Assembly: GCA_947573605.1 (NCBI GenBank)
Contig: CANPGM010000019.1
Span: forward strand, 1 to 60,032
DNA: 60,032 bases
Direction of reading: 5' to 3'
Origin: an uncultured Roseburia sp.
GTDB taxonomy: Bacteria > Bacillota > Clostridia > Lachnospirales > Lachnospiraceae
This document shows positions 8,500 through 18,070 of the stretch, in pieces. A program made the position numbers and the translations under genes. Below the pieces are notes generated by a model. The model was not told the origin of the DNA, did not search any database, and saw only the letters and a program-made list of their open reading frames with translations. Each line of letters begins with the position of its first letter. The stretch's first letter is position 1.

Positions 8500-9271
8500 T
8501 CGACAGCTTGCCCTCCGTCTCGATTTTTAAGACCTTGATGCGGAACAGGATTGCCGCAATGCTAAACAGCATACGGAACATATAAATAATCGGCTTTAAA
8601 CCGGAATGCATACTGACTCCTTCCGTCCTCTGATGCATAACGGCCGGAATTTCTCTGATTTGAAATCCCAAAAGCAGCATCTGCATAATAATATTGGCGT
8701 CCGGGTATTTATCGTCGAAATGATTAAACTGTGAGTAGTAAAGAACCGTCCTCCTGTTTAACCCCTGAAGCCCCGTCGTAGGGTCGGTAATCCGCCTGCC
8801 GGTACCCAGTTTTATCATAAAGCGAAACAGACGATAAGCCAGCTTTTTACTGCCCGAAATCGGAAACGCCGTACTGCCCGGCATAAATCTCGATGCCAGC
8901 ACAATATCGGGCGCTTTTCCGTTCTCGCCCTTCTCTTTCAGCGCCTGATAAATCAACGGAACATTACAAACATCGTGCTGCCCGTCGGCATCCATCTGTA
9001 TGACATACTGATAACCGCGCCGGATGGCATATTTATATCCAAGCTGCAGCGCGCTGCCGTAACCCAGGTTAAACACATGCGTTACCAGTGTGCGGCGTCT
9101 GCCTTTTACAATCCAGTTTGTCTTGTCGGAGGATGCGTCATTCATTACCAGTACGTCCGCCATACTCCGAATTTGCGGCTGTTCCAGTTTATCTAAAACT
9201 TTTGTAATATTTTTTTCCTCATTATACGCCGGTATAATAATCAGTACCTCTTTCTGATCCTTCTCGTACAT
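8474..9271 (-). CDS. Family 2 glycosyltransferase (DPM/ArnC-like)
   Basis: About 265 residues with a GT-A fold: IIIPAYNEEKNI near the start, VMNDASSDKT (sugar-nucleotide loop), VIQMDADGQHD (metal-binding DAD around residue 94) and RFMPGSTAF. A hydrophobic helix near the C-terminus (MFRMLFSIAAILFRIKVL) would hold it to the membrane. This subgroup usually transfers a sugar from a nucleotide donor to a lipid phosphate. I chose ATG 9271, which has GGGGAGAG before it; the frame also allows 9283. It lies between a GT4 gene and the DUF4832 gene in the exopolysaccharide operon, so a role in that glycan is likely. Confidence 0.9.
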   Translation of the reverse strand: MYEKDQKEVLIIIPAYNEEKNITKVLDKLEQPQIRSMADVLVMNDASSDKTNWIVKGRRRTLVTHVFNLGYGSALQLGYKYAIRRGYQYVIQMDADGQHDVCNVPLIYQALKEKGENGKAPDIVLASRFMPGSTAFPISGSKKLAYRLFRFMIKLGTGRRITDPTTGLQGLNRRTVLYYSQFNHFDDKYPDANIIMQMLLLGFQIREIPAVMHQRTEGVSMHSGLKPIIYMFRMLFSIAAILFRIKVLKIETEGKLSNELYEEKV

Positions 9272-9302
9272 AACTCTCCCCATATCCCCATAAAAATCTG
9301 AT

Positions 9303-10505
9303 TTACAACAGCGTCAGCAAAAGCTCCATATCCTCTTCGTACTGCATATTTTTTGCGGCGGCTGCTTTTGCAAAACATTCCCTCTCATTCGGATGTTCTA
9401 TCAGCCGCTTAATGCTGTCCGCAATTCCCTCCGCAGACAACGTACAGAGCAGTCCGTCGCGGCCGCTTTCCATCTGCTCCCTGTTGCCGCTGCAATCGGA
9501 GGCGACTACTGCGCACCCCAGCACAAACGCCTCCTGAATCGCAATGCTCTTTCCTTCAAACCGGCTCGCATGTACGTAAATATCGCATTCCCGGAAATAG
9601 GGATACGGATTTTCCACCGAACCGAGCAATAGAAAATCCTCTTCAAGTGAAAGACTCTTTATCTGCTTTTCCAGTTTCTCCCGGCAGTCCCCTTCTCCCA
9701 GGACATACCAGCGCACCGGATACCCTTCGTCCTTTAAAATCTTCATTGCCGGAATCGAAATGTCAAACGCCTTCTGATACGTCAGCCGCCCAACCGACAA
9801 GAGACGCACACCGTCAAAGTCATCCGAAAATCCCAGACCCCGTTTTGCCATTTCCCGGATTCTCTCCCGGTTAATCATATTGTGGAATACAAACGTCTTA
9901 TCACTGTATTCCGGATAAACTCTGCAAAAGTTCTCACGCACCTCGTCGGATACCGCAAAAATCCGATCGTAACAACGATAGCAGTCATGATCCATCGTTC
10001 TGGTATAGCCCGCGCCTGCATAATCAATATGTACAAACGCCGCTTTTTTTTTCGCATTTACATGTTCCGCCACATAATAAGCAGCCGCTCCTTCCAGATA
10101 GGCAATTGCAAGGTCATACGTTTCGTTTAGCCGCTCCCCGCCGTCCGAAACCATTCTCCACAAAAGCTTATCCGGTTTGATGCCGGAGCCTTTTCTCATA
10201 TCCGCAAGGTTCTGAAAAATATCCCCTGTTTTTTTCAGCATCCGTCCGTTTCTGAAAAAGCTTTTGAAAAGCGTTTTCATTAACGCGCGTTTTCCCTCCG
10301 CCGACAACACGGAGCTGTCCCGATAACGGGTATTTTTCAAAGCGACGTAATCCGGGAGTTCATGAACCAGCTCCCCCTGCTCCAATACAACATACAGTGA
10401 AACTTCATACCGTTCGGGCGGCAGCTTCCGCAAGAGCTCTAACATCGCAGTCTCCGCTCCCGCGCGTCCGAGCGTATTAATGACAAACAGTATCTTTTTT
10501 TTCAT
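9303..10505 (-). CDS. Family 4 glycosyltransferase
   Basis: A 400-residue GT-B enzyme. The N-terminal motif ILFVINTLGRAGAETAMLEL, the middle LLSVGRLTYQKAFDISI and the C-terminal FEGKSIAIQEAFVLGCAVVASD (the E-x7-E donor-phosphate motif) are typical of GT4 enzymes. They retain the anomeric configuration and use a nucleotide sugar. Its start overlaps the upstream DUF2304 gene by 29 bases. It probably adds a residue to the glycan made by the PelF/PelG machine or to a linked lipid carrier; donor and acceptor are unknown. Confidence 0.92.
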   Translation of the reverse strand: MKKKILFVINTLGRAGAETAMLELLRKLPPERYEVSLYVVLEQGELVHELPDYVALKNTRYRDSSVLSAEGKRALMKTLFKSFFRNGRMLKKTGDIFQNLADMRKGSGIKPDKLLWRMVSDGGERLNETYDLAIAYLEGAAAYYVAEHVNAKKKAAFVHIDYAGAGYTRTMDHDCYRCYDRIFAVSDEVRENFCRVYPEYSDKTFVFHNMINRERIREMAKRGLGFSDDFDGVRLLSVGRLTYQKAFDISIPAMKILKDEGYPVRWYVLGEGDCREKLEKQIKSLSLEEDFLLLGSVENPYPYFRECDIYVHASRFEGKSIAIQEAFVLGCAVVASDCSGNREQMESGRDGLLCTLSAEGIADSIKRLIEHPNERECFAKAAAAKNMQYEEDMELLLTLL

Positions 10506-10872
10506 TTTCCCGCTCCCACAGTTCCTTCATTTCATGCAATATACGTTCGTTTTCCTGATTCAGCAAAGATACATGCATCGCAATTTCCCGATTTTTCCGA
10601 ACTAACTGCGATATGGTACAGCTAATTCGAAACGCTCCAAGCAAAACAGAAACGCTTAGTAACAGAAACGCCGGATAAGCCTCTTTCGGAAGTACTCTGC
10701 ACCAGTCCGACAAGCCGGGAACCGCCCCAAGCAAAATCAGAATAAATGCAAAGCATCCCCATCCAAGTCCCATTCCCTCGGTTATTTTTCTGTAGACAAA
10801 GGAACGGAAATCCAGGCACAGAAGCAGTACTCCTTCCACCGCCACGATTACGCGTAACATATCTGCCGTCAT
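10477..10872 (-). CDS. DUF2304-type small membrane protein
   Basis: A 131-residue protein with three predicted membrane helices (VIVAVEGVLLLCLDF, GCFAFILILLGAVPGL, AYPAFLLLSVSVLLGAF) and a charged C-terminal coiled-coil tail (SLLNQENERILHEMKELWERE). DUF2304 proteins regularly sit beside lipid-linked glycosyltransferases and are thought to help anchor or regulate them; their mechanism is not known. The ATG overlaps the pelG stop (ATGA) and its own end overlaps the GT4 gene, so all three are translationally coupled. Confidence 0.75.
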   Translation of the reverse strand: MTADMLRVIVAVEGVLLLCLDFRSFVYRKITEGMGLGWGCFAFILILLGAVPGLSDWCRVLPKEAYPAFLLLSVSVLLGAFRISCTISQLVRKNREIAMHVSLLNQENERILHEMKELWERENEKKDTVCH

Positions 10873-12344
10873 TGTTCGGATACCTCCTTTTTTCTTTTCC
10901 TGTTTTTACGTGCGTCATATACTTTATAGGGAAGCATGATCCCCTTTCCCGTTTTGATAATGGTCCCGTTGCAGAACACATGCACATCCATATGCCGTTC
11001 TACCCACCGCAGCCTGAAATATGCAATGCACCATCCGACTGCCGCCCCGGCCGTCACGCCAAGTCCGTACCATTTTTCAGGCATCTGCAAAGTGATAAGA
11101 CTGACGAAAAACGTCACGGCTACAAAAGAAAGCGCCGTCGTCATCGCTCCCGTCAAATCATTATAATAATAGAGAAAAATAATTGCGGCATACATTAAAA
11201 ACAGGATAAAATATCCTGCCGCCAGACACGGATAAATCTGCATAATCAGTCCGGAAAATCCGAACTGCGGCAGGAAGACAACGCAGAGCAGAAATAAAAT
11301 AACCGAAATAATAAACTGAATGCGCGCAAGATTCATAAGCTCCGCAGAAAGCTGCCGAAACATCCGGTTCTGCGCGCTTTTGATATCGATTCCCCTTCCG
11401 CCGATTACCGCCTCCGAATATCCCTTATATTTATCGTGAAAATGCATTTCAATCCGGGTAATGAGAATTACCGTCATCGAAATATTGGTAAACATTGCAA
11501 TACAGCTTGCCATATCATACGGGGGAGCGCAGAGAAAGCTGTCTGCAACCGTCATTTGAAGATCCGACGTCCAAAAAATAAAATTGTGAAGGAAAAGCCC
11601 CAGTATATAAAAGAAATTTGCTATTACTAACTTCCAGTATTTTCCAAAATAACGCAATACAGGACGGTAATTGCCGCTGCTCTTTTTAAAATACCGTTTA
11701 ATCATTGCAATTTCTTCACACGCAATAAACAGAAAGCCAACGGTAATCGAAATCAGCATCACATCCGTAACTTCCATATGTAAAACGTATGTTAAAAAAA
11801 GCGAAAACAAAAACGACACCGACATGCCTGTAAAGAAAAAGAAAGAGATTTTTTTGTAATCTTTGCAGACCGACAAATATAACATCGCATAAAAAACCAG
11901 CACGGATGCAATGAATCCGCAAAAACCGGTAAACACATATAAAATATTTACCTGACCCACAACCGCTTCGCGGATACAGAACGGAATTCCGACCGCACAG
12001 CTTAATAATACATTCAGCAGCAGACCGACATAAAAACACGGCAGAATATCTTCATACCGCTCCTCGTAGATCACGTCGGCCATATATCTTGAAAACACCG
12101 AATTAAACGGCGCCGTCATCAGCAGCGAAAAGATAAATATATAAAGCACGGTGCACGAAAACAGCTCTCTCGGATAATATTCCGCTTCGGCAAGCCCTAA
12201 GACCCGTCCCATCAACAGAATATTCCCGATTACCAGAAACATCGGCGCAACGGTAATGACCGCACTGTATCCGAGCCCGATCAAATCCGATGTCAGAGTA
12301 TTTTTTTCAAAAATCCTGTTCAGCTTTACGCCAATTCCCGCCAT
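10869..12344 (-). CDS. pelG: PelG-like exopolysaccharide transporter
   Basis: A 491-residue protein with about twelve membrane helices, starting with NTLTSDLIGLGYSAVITVAP, a typical PelG opening. PelG is the inner-membrane MOP-family transporter that works with the PelF glycosyltransferase to polymerise and export the Pel polysaccharide, together with PelD and PelE. Motifs FSRYMADVIYEERYEDILPC and LLITRIEMHFHDKYKGYSEAV match the family as I remember it. It follows pelF by 16 bases and overlaps the DUF2304 gene by ATGA. It is confidently part of the Pel-type complex, although the sugar composition in this organism need not be that of the Pseudomonas polymer. Confidence 0.93.
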   Translation of the reverse strand: MAGIGVKLNRIFEKNTLTSDLIGLGYSAVITVAPMFLVIGNILLMGRVLGLAEAEYYPRELFSCTVLYIFIFSLLMTAPFNSVFSRYMADVIYEERYEDILPCFYVGLLLNVLLSCAVGIPFCIREAVVGQVNILYVFTGFCGFIASVLVFYAMLYLSVCKDYKKISFFFFTGMSVSFLFSLFLTYVLHMEVTDVMLISITVGFLFIACEEIAMIKRYFKKSSGNYRPVLRYFGKYWKLVIANFFYILGLFLHNFIFWTSDLQMTVADSFLCAPPYDMASCIAMFTNISMTVILITRIEMHFHDKYKGYSEAVIGGRGIDIKSAQNRMFRQLSAELMNLARIQFIISVILFLLCVVFLPQFGFSGLIMQIYPCLAAGYFILFLMYAAIIFLYYYNDLTGAMTTALSFVAVTFFVSLITLQMPEKWYGLGVTAGAAVGWCIAYFRLRWVERHMDVHVFCNGTIIKTGKGIMLPYKVYDARKNRKRKKEVSEQ

Positions 12345-12360
12345 ATCTTCTTAACACCTC

Positions 12361-13830
12361 CTACCAGTCGTCCTCATCCTCGTCTCTGGCCCAGTTTCTC
12401 GCAAGTGTGTCCTCAAACTCCGTATATATTCTATCGTAGGTTTTTTTCATATCTTCGATCCGGTATTTTGCCATCAGCCTGTGATATCCGTTTTTTCCGA
12501 GCCTCTGCCGTTTCTCAGAATTGTTCGCAAGCTCTAAAATGGCCTGTGAGATTTCTTCAATATTCATAATATGCGTCAAAATGCCCGCTTCACCGAACTC
12601 GTCGTCCTCGCCGTAAATCAGCCCCCGGCAATTACCGACATCCGTAGCTATCACCGGTTTTTTCGCCGCATAGCTCTCCAGTATCGTAAGCGGCTGTCCT
12701 TCGCTGATACTGGTAAGAATCGTCATATCCATACGTCCGAGGTACTCTTTCACATCAATTCGGCCCGTAAATACAATATCCTGAATCTGCATCATCTCCA
12801 CCAGATCAAAACATTCTTCCGCATACTCCTTTTCCTCGTCATACGGCCCCATAATCCAGAGCTTTAAACGCGGCTGTCTCGCCTTCGCATAGCCGAACGC
12901 CTGAATCAGCGTCTTTACGTCCTTAATCGGCGCAACGCGCAAAACGGCTCCCAGATTCACATAATTTTTATCTTCTTCCGTCTTCGGCGCAAGGTAGTCA
13001 AACCGCGCCGCATTGATCCCGTTCGGCGTCACAAGCGTTTTCTCCGCCGAACAGCCCAGCTCAATCTGAAGCTCTCTCGCATGAGCGTAAAGGCTGGTAA
13101 CGATATCGGCTTTGTCATAGGCAAGCTGCGACATCTTTCGGAACTGTTCAATCCATATATTCTTATAGATTCCCTTTACCCATTTTGCCTTAATCAGCTC
13201 TTCTTCCCGCTCTCTGGTATAAATGCCGTGCTCGGACACAAGGAGCCTGCTGCCATGTCTGTGATTCGCCATACTGCCCAGTACGCCGGCATATCCGGTC
13301 GCTACGCAATGGTACAAATCCGCCTTCGGAACGTCCATCCGCAGCGTATGAAACAGCGGCAGATAGATGGAACGCATCGTCCACAGGAAATCCGAAAACA
13401 CTACCTGACTGTATTCCTTTCGATAGTATTCCGATACAATCCGAAAAAAATCTTCTCCCATCAGCAAATCATTTAAAGACAAATCTTTTTTTCGAAAAAA
13501 GCGAAACAGCGTATTCCAATCAATTTCCTGATTAAAAATCAGACTCCGCATCGCTTTATATTCCTTATCCTTAAGCTTTAACCTTTTATTCCTTTTTTTT
13601 CCGATAAACCAGTCGTCATCCTCTAAATAAAGCTCATGAACCTCCGTCAGATTTTCCGGAAGCTCATAAACGAATTTCCCGCGGTACGTCCGATTTGCTA
13701 CTATCGTCAGCAAAATAAATTCCGTATCCGGGAAGGATTGGATCAGACTGTGTATCCAACTGGAAACACCGCCGACCACATAGGGATAACAGCCCTCCGC
13801 AACAAGGCAGACTTTTAAGTAACCCGACAT
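12361..13830 (-). CDS. pelF: PelF-like GT4 glycosyltransferase
   Basis: A 489-residue GT-B enzyme. It opens with VCLVAEGCYPYVVGGVSSWI (7-26), where YPYVVGGVSSW is the hallmark of PelF, and has VTPNGINAARF and SEGQPLTILESYAAKKPVIATD (E-x7-E, about 375-390) in the donor-binding half. PelF is a soluble enzyme that uses UDP-hexosamine as its sugar donor in Pseudomonas Pel synthesis and docks on PelG. It lies between the DUF2194 gene and pelG, the same order as in Gram-positive pel loci. I see no defect. Confidence 0.95.
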   Translation of the reverse strand: MSGYLKVCLVAEGCYPYVVGGVSSWIHSLIQSFPDTEFILLTIVANRTYRGKFVYELPENLTEVHELYLEDDDWFIGKKRNKRLKLKDKEYKAMRSLIFNQEIDWNTLFRFFRKKDLSLNDLLMGEDFFRIVSEYYRKEYSQVVFSDFLWTMRSIYLPLFHTLRMDVPKADLYHCVATGYAGVLGSMANHRHGSRLLVSEHGIYTREREEELIKAKWVKGIYKNIWIEQFRKMSQLAYDKADIVTSLYAHARELQIELGCSAEKTLVTPNGINAARFDYLAPKTEEDKNYVNLGAVLRVAPIKDVKTLIQAFGYAKARQPRLKLWIMGPYDEEKEYAEECFDLVEMMQIQDIVFTGRIDVKEYLGRMDMTILTSISEGQPLTILESYAAKKPVIATDVGNCRGLIYGEDDEFGEAGILTHIMNIEEISQAILELANNSEKRQRLGKNGYHRLMAKYRIEDMKKTYDRIYTEFEDTLARNWARDEDEDDW

Positions 13831-13852
13831 ATTTATCTATACTCCCAATCGT

Positions 13853-15691
13853 TCAGCCTTCATAATAGTAGTAAAGCTCAAAGCCGTCTAAGCTCAGGGT
13901 AACCCTGCTTTCATAAGCATATACCAAATATGCGTTTTCCTCAAGCTTTTCAAAGGATGCTCCCTGCGCTTCCGTCAATTCTTCTCCATGTGTCCGAAGA
14001 ATAAACCATGCCTCTTTATCAAACGGATCGATATCCAGATAAATCCTGTTTTCCTCTCTGTGCTGCGTATAATTTAAGGCAAGAAATCTTCGAATCCGCG
14101 CGTCGCTCTCGGCAAGCGTCGTCCCGTCAAATTTCCGACTGACTTTCCAGTAAGTATTCGTATAGCTCGAAAACCGTTCGGAAAGCTTTTCCCAGGAATC
14201 CTCGTCGCTTTCGGGAAACGCGATTCTGTTCGCGTCTAACACAATGCTCGAATAGCCCAGCGCCGTCAGAATACTGTTCTGCCTGAAATCTTCACGAAAG
14301 GTATGGCTGAATCCGCTGTTCACTCCGCTCTGCAGCGTCACGTTATCGCCGGAATAAGCAATCAGGTTTCCCTGTTCGCTAAAATCCTTATAAATGGTTC
14401 GAACACTTGAAAAACCGTCTTCCGAAAGCATCGTTTCCAGGTCCTCGCCCGACATATTCCCCTGATAAAACGATAGAATGGCATATTCCGGAATCACCGA
14501 CTTTAAAAAATCGCTGTCCGCGCCCACCTTTACGGAAACCGCGGAAGCATCTCTGCGATTTCCCGAAACCCCCGCTTCCGCTTCCTGTTCCTGCAAAAGC
14601 TTCATATAATAGATCAAAAGCTCCGCATCCGGTTCGATTTCGTCGCCGTAATCCGTCTGCGTCGTCAGCATACACGTCATTTTCAGAGAATTTCTCTGTG
14701 CAACCGCCATAAGTTCCGGCCATACGATATCGCGATCCACCATCGTTAAAGAACGGCTGTACCGCCTTATCATTTCCTCTTCGTTTTCGGAGGAAAGCAT
14801 CGGATAATCGGCAATCACCAGACTTTGCGCATTCACGACCGGATAAATGTCATAACGGTCCGTCTCCGCCATCATTCCGCTTAAAATACCAAGCCCCGAA
14901 TTTCCCGAAAGATAATCTCCGTTTACTGCAAATACCTGCGCGTTTCCCATACTGTTCCGCCAGATTAAAGCGGGAAGACTTTCGTTTTTTAAACCGTTAT
15001 TCTCCGCTTCTACTCTTGCGGCCATATAGGTCTTCGTGCCCGACGAAATCAAATACCACGGCAGCTCAAGCGGAAAGTCCTGCAGTTCTTTCTCTGCTCC
15101 CGCCTCCAGCTTGTATTCCTTTAATCCGCCAAGCAGAAAACCGTCCAGCACACGAATCCCCTCTACCGTTGTACTTTCGAAAATCACGGAACGGATTCCC
15201 AAAAGCTCTTTTAATTCCGGACACCGGTCCACTTCGGAAGCCTTCGGCAGATTACAGAAGATCAGGTTTATGCCCTGATCTGTAAAATCCTTCAGACGCT
15301 TTAAATCCTCCTTTAAGGAAAGATATGCGGAATCAATCAGTACGGCCTCCGGAAGAAGCGTTCCCGGCCGATAACCTCCTACACTTTTGTATTCCTCCAG
15401 ATAGCGCTTCGTATAGAGACACCACTGGCGAACTAAACTTCCTGTAGAACCATCCCCCGTGTCCCCGATATAAATGACAAAACGGCCGGTTTTCTCTGCG
15501 TCCTTTGCAGAGGCCTCATAGACGGAATCCTGCATAAGCCCTGTTCCGGTCTCCTCGTCATATTCATTTTTTCCGTAATTGTTCCATCTGTCCTTTGCGA
15601 TTTCCGGAATCTGGAACATAAACAGCACAACCAGCATTATCATAGAAATCGTAAAAAAATTTCTTCGGGATACCACGTTAAAAACCCCCAA
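13853..15691 (-). CDS. DUF2194 membrane-anchored protein of the Pel locus
   Basis: A 612-residue protein with one N-terminal helix (FFTISMIMLVVLFMFQI, about 11-27), so the bulk is probably extracytoplasmic. Residues 70-280 look like an alpha/beta domain (RFVIYIGDTGDG, VLIDSAYLSLKEDLKRL). The middle (TMVDRDIVWPELMAVAQRNSLKMTC) resembles a polysaccharide-deacetylase-like barrel, but I cannot see an H-x3-5-H metal site. DUF2194 proteins are regular neighbours of PelF/PelG in Gram-positives, in the position held by PelA elsewhere. I infer a role in glycan processing or as an assembly factor. It lies 12 bases after the 780-codon membrane-protein frame and 22 before pelF. Confidence 0.78.
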   Translation of the reverse strand: MGVFNVVSRRNFFTISMIMLVVLFMFQIPEIAKDRWNNYGKNEYDEETGTGLMQDSVYEASAKDAEKTGRFVIYIGDTGDGSTGSLVRQWCLYTKRYLEEYKSVGGYRPGTLLPEAVLIDSAYLSLKEDLKRLKDFTDQGINLIFCNLPKASEVDRCPELKELLGIRSVIFESTTVEGIRVLDGFLLGGLKEYKLEAGAEKELQDFPLELPWYLISSGTKTYMAARVEAENNGLKNESLPALIWRNSMGNAQVFAVNGDYLSGNSGLGILSGMMAETDRYDIYPVVNAQSLVIADYPMLSSENEEEMIRRYSRSLTMVDRDIVWPELMAVAQRNSLKMTCMLTTQTDYGDEIEPDAELLIYYMKLLQEQEAEAGVSGNRRDASAVSVKVGADSDFLKSVIPEYAILSFYQGNMSGEDLETMLSEDGFSSVRTIYKDFSEQGNLIAYSGDNVTLQSGVNSGFSHTFREDFRQNSILTALGYSSIVLDANRIAFPESDEDSWEKLSERFSSYTNTYWKVSRKFDGTTLAESDARIRRFLALNYTQHREENRIYLDIDPFDKEAWFILRTHGEELTEAQGASFEKLEENAYLVYAYESRVTLSLDGFELYYYYEG

Positions 15692-15703
15692 TTATTCCAA
15701 AGT

Positions 15704-18037
15704 CTACTCGTTCCCCTCCGACGTCCGCCCGGTCATATTGTAGCCGTAGTCGATGGCAAAATTAATCGGGCTGTACAAATCCTGCTTGATACAGTAACAA
15801 AGAAATCGATCCGTCTCATAATAGACTCTCATCTCATTCGGATACAGTTTCTGAAACGCCTGCGCCCAGTAATACATGCGCGACATCTCAATCCAGCGTT
15901 TTTCTCCCTGATACATGGAGATTCCCGAACCGACCGGAATCGGACGCTTTGCCCCCTCTTTTGAAACGGGGCTCCCGCTTCCTTCATACGGCTCGCCGTA
16001 ATCAATCGGAATTTTTTCTATAAAAAAGTAAACCTTTAACGTCGGAATAATAATATTAGCGCCGCTTCCGATTCGTTCCATGCTTCTTAAAAACGGATGG
16101 ATTTCATAATGATAACCGTAGGCCTCTCCCATACGAAGCTCATCGTTCGCCGAGCAGATCGTCCAGGAGAAATCTTTTTCCTCCGCCAGAATATTTGTCA
16201 GACAGGTGACCGCTTCATTGGTCTGCAGCGCTTTAAAATCCGGCAGCTCCTTCCGCACGTCCTCCCGGGCGGCAAATGCAAGAACCGCCCCTGCGGCAAC
16301 AAAGGACACAAGATGCATCGGCCATTTCCGTTTCGCCCATCCCATGAAAAGCTGCAGCACGCCGTCAATGCACATGCTCCACGCCATCACAAGGGAATAC
16401 GCATAAAAGATACTGGTACGGTTCGTATCCATAAGCTCCGGCAGCCCGGCTTCGGAAGCGCCTAACAGCACCGACAAAAATGCCAGAAACGCCGCCGTTG
16501 ACAAAAGCTTCGCCCCGTAATCCGGCTGCTTTAGCAGAAAGAAAATTAACGACAAAGCAGTTAGCAGGAATATTCCTCCGGGAACCGCGTATTTTAAAAA
16601 CGGGTGATTGCCCGGAATCAAAAACGAGGAGACTACTTCCCATACCGCTCCCGGAATCCTCTTAAGCGCGCCAATCAGTTTTTCCGTTAAAGACGGCTTT
16701 TCCTTTTTCTGCTGCGCCGCACTTCCGGAAGCAGCGCCGTCTTCCCCGGATGGCGATACGCCGTTTTCCGGAATCTGCATACTCGTTCCCGCTCCCCCCG
16801 CAGATTCCGTACCGTCAATCAGATCGTCCTCCAACTCGGAAGGCGGTGCCTCCGCCTCGCTCTCCGCTCCCTTGATGACATTCAATCCCCAGCCGAGAGA
16901 TCCCTGCAGCGGCGTCCCCATTGCAAAGGCAACGGCCATCGGAAGTATGGCAATAAAAATCGAAGCGAAACCGGTCAGCATCACCCTGCCGAAATACCTT
17001 TTCCGAAACAGCCGAAAGCAATATCCCACCGCAATTCCCAGGCAGAACATTCCGGCTATCATCGCATTATAAAAATGCACCGAAATCGTCATACTAAAGC
17101 AAAACGCAAAACAGATCAGATTCCACTTTTCTTCTCTCAGTCTTTTTTCTTTTTTTTCAAATAAGGCGAATAAGTAATAAGCCGACGGCATAATAAACAA
17201 CATGCCGAATTCCTGCGGCAGAGAACTGAAATAGCGGGTATAGGTATTGGCGGAAAAGATTGCGGACGCCGCATAAAGAAACGTTCCCGCATAGGCCGCA
17301 AACCTCGTTTTGCAGCAGCTTTTGCCAAACGCAAGCAGGCAATAGTGAATCATCAGCGTCTGAACGAAACAGAAAATCCGAAGCAGCACATATACCGGTA
17401 TGCCAAACACCGTATACATATAATAGATGATACAATGAAAACCGTAGGGATAAATCCCCGCAACAAAAATATCATTCTGCTCCATCGCATTAATCCAGTA
17501 ATTATGAACCGGAATATCCGAAGCGCAGTATCCGAAATTCCGTACCAGATTAATTCCGTAAGCCCAGACAAGAACGCCCGTTAAGATCAAAAATAAAATC
17601 AGGTCGGGCAAATTTCTTCCGATACAGGAAAAAAACGTACGAAATCCACTCTTTATCCGTCTAAGGACCGCTCTCCCCAAACGCCTGAAATACAGCCTGA
17701 CCCCAAGCCTGCCGTCCGCTATTTTTTCCAGGATATAAAGCGCGTTTTTAACCGCTAAAAGCGGATGCTTTCCGTTTAGCCGAATATATGCCGCCAGAAA
17801 CGGACCAAACGTAAGACAAACAAGCGTAACACGATTGGAGATACGCAAAAGCTGCAGAAGAAACACCAAATTCATTACATAAAAGTTTCCGATTACCTGA
17901 TACGTCATAAAACGGACCGAAAATTTTTCGCTTTTTAATTTCCGGCGAAACAGCATCGCAGGCAGAAGAAATGTCAGACAAAGATATGCCGCCAGTATTT
18001 CAAAAAACTGCATAATCGTCAACGCCTCCATCGACAC
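15704..18037 (-). CDS. Large multi-span membrane protein, GT-C/polymerase-like
   Basis: About 777 residues with a dozen or more membrane helices. After the first helices comes a loop with YCASDIPVHNYWINAMEQND, whose acidic/aromatic pattern is like the first extracytoplasmic loop of GT-C glycosyltransferases. HFYNAMIAG and a soluble C-terminal part follow. A low-complexity Ser/Gly/Glu-rich linker (about 405-465) splits the helices into two groups. I chose GTG 18037, which has GGAGG eight bases before it; ATG 18031 is also possible. Not a recognised Pel protein: a lipid-linked sugar transferase, polymerase or membrane scaffold are all possible. It lies between the PelE-like and DUF2194 genes in one operon. 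Confidence 0.75.
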   Translation of the reverse strand: MSMEALTIMQFFEILAAYLCLTFLLPAMLFRRKLKSEKFSVRFMTYQVIGNFYVMNLVFLLQLLRISNRVTLVCLTFGPFLAAYIRLNGKHPLLAVKNALYILEKIADGRLGVRLYFRRLGRAVLRRIKSGFRTFFSCIGRNLPDLILFLILTGVLVWAYGINLVRNFGYCASDIPVHNYWINAMEQNDIFVAGIYPYGFHCIIYYMYTVFGIPVYVLLRIFCFVQTLMIHYCLLAFGKSCCKTRFAAYAGTFLYAASAIFSANTYTRYFSSLPQEFGMLFIMPSAYYLFALFEKKEKRLREEKWNLICFAFCFSMTISVHFYNAMIAGMFCLGIAVGYCFRLFRKRYFGRVMLTGFASIFIAILPMAVAFAMGTPLQGSLGWGLNVIKGAESEAEAPPSELEDDLIDGTESAGGAGTSMQIPENGVSPSGEDGAASGSAAQQKKEKPSLTEKLIGALKRIPGAVWEVVSSFLIPGNHPFLKYAVPGGIFLLTALSLIFFLLKQPDYGAKLLSTAAFLAFLSVLLGASEAGLPELMDTNRTSIFYAYSLVMAWSMCIDGVLQLFMGWAKRKWPMHLVSFVAAGAVLAFAAREDVRKELPDFKALQTNEAVTCLTNILAEEKDFSWTICSANDELRMGEAYGYHYEIHPFLRSMERIGSGANIIIPTLKVYFFIEKIPIDYGEPYEGSGSPVSKEGAKRPIPVGSGISMYQGEKRWIEMSRMYYWAQAFQKLYPNEMRVYYETDRFLCYCIKQDLYSPINFAIDYGYNMTGRTSEGNE

Positions 18038-18070
18038 TGTTCTCACCTCCGTTTTCTCATCGCTGACTGC

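Noticed and set aside
16608-17072. 154-codon plus frame opposite the large membrane protein
   Set aside because: Complement of the low-complexity linker and helices; no start signal.
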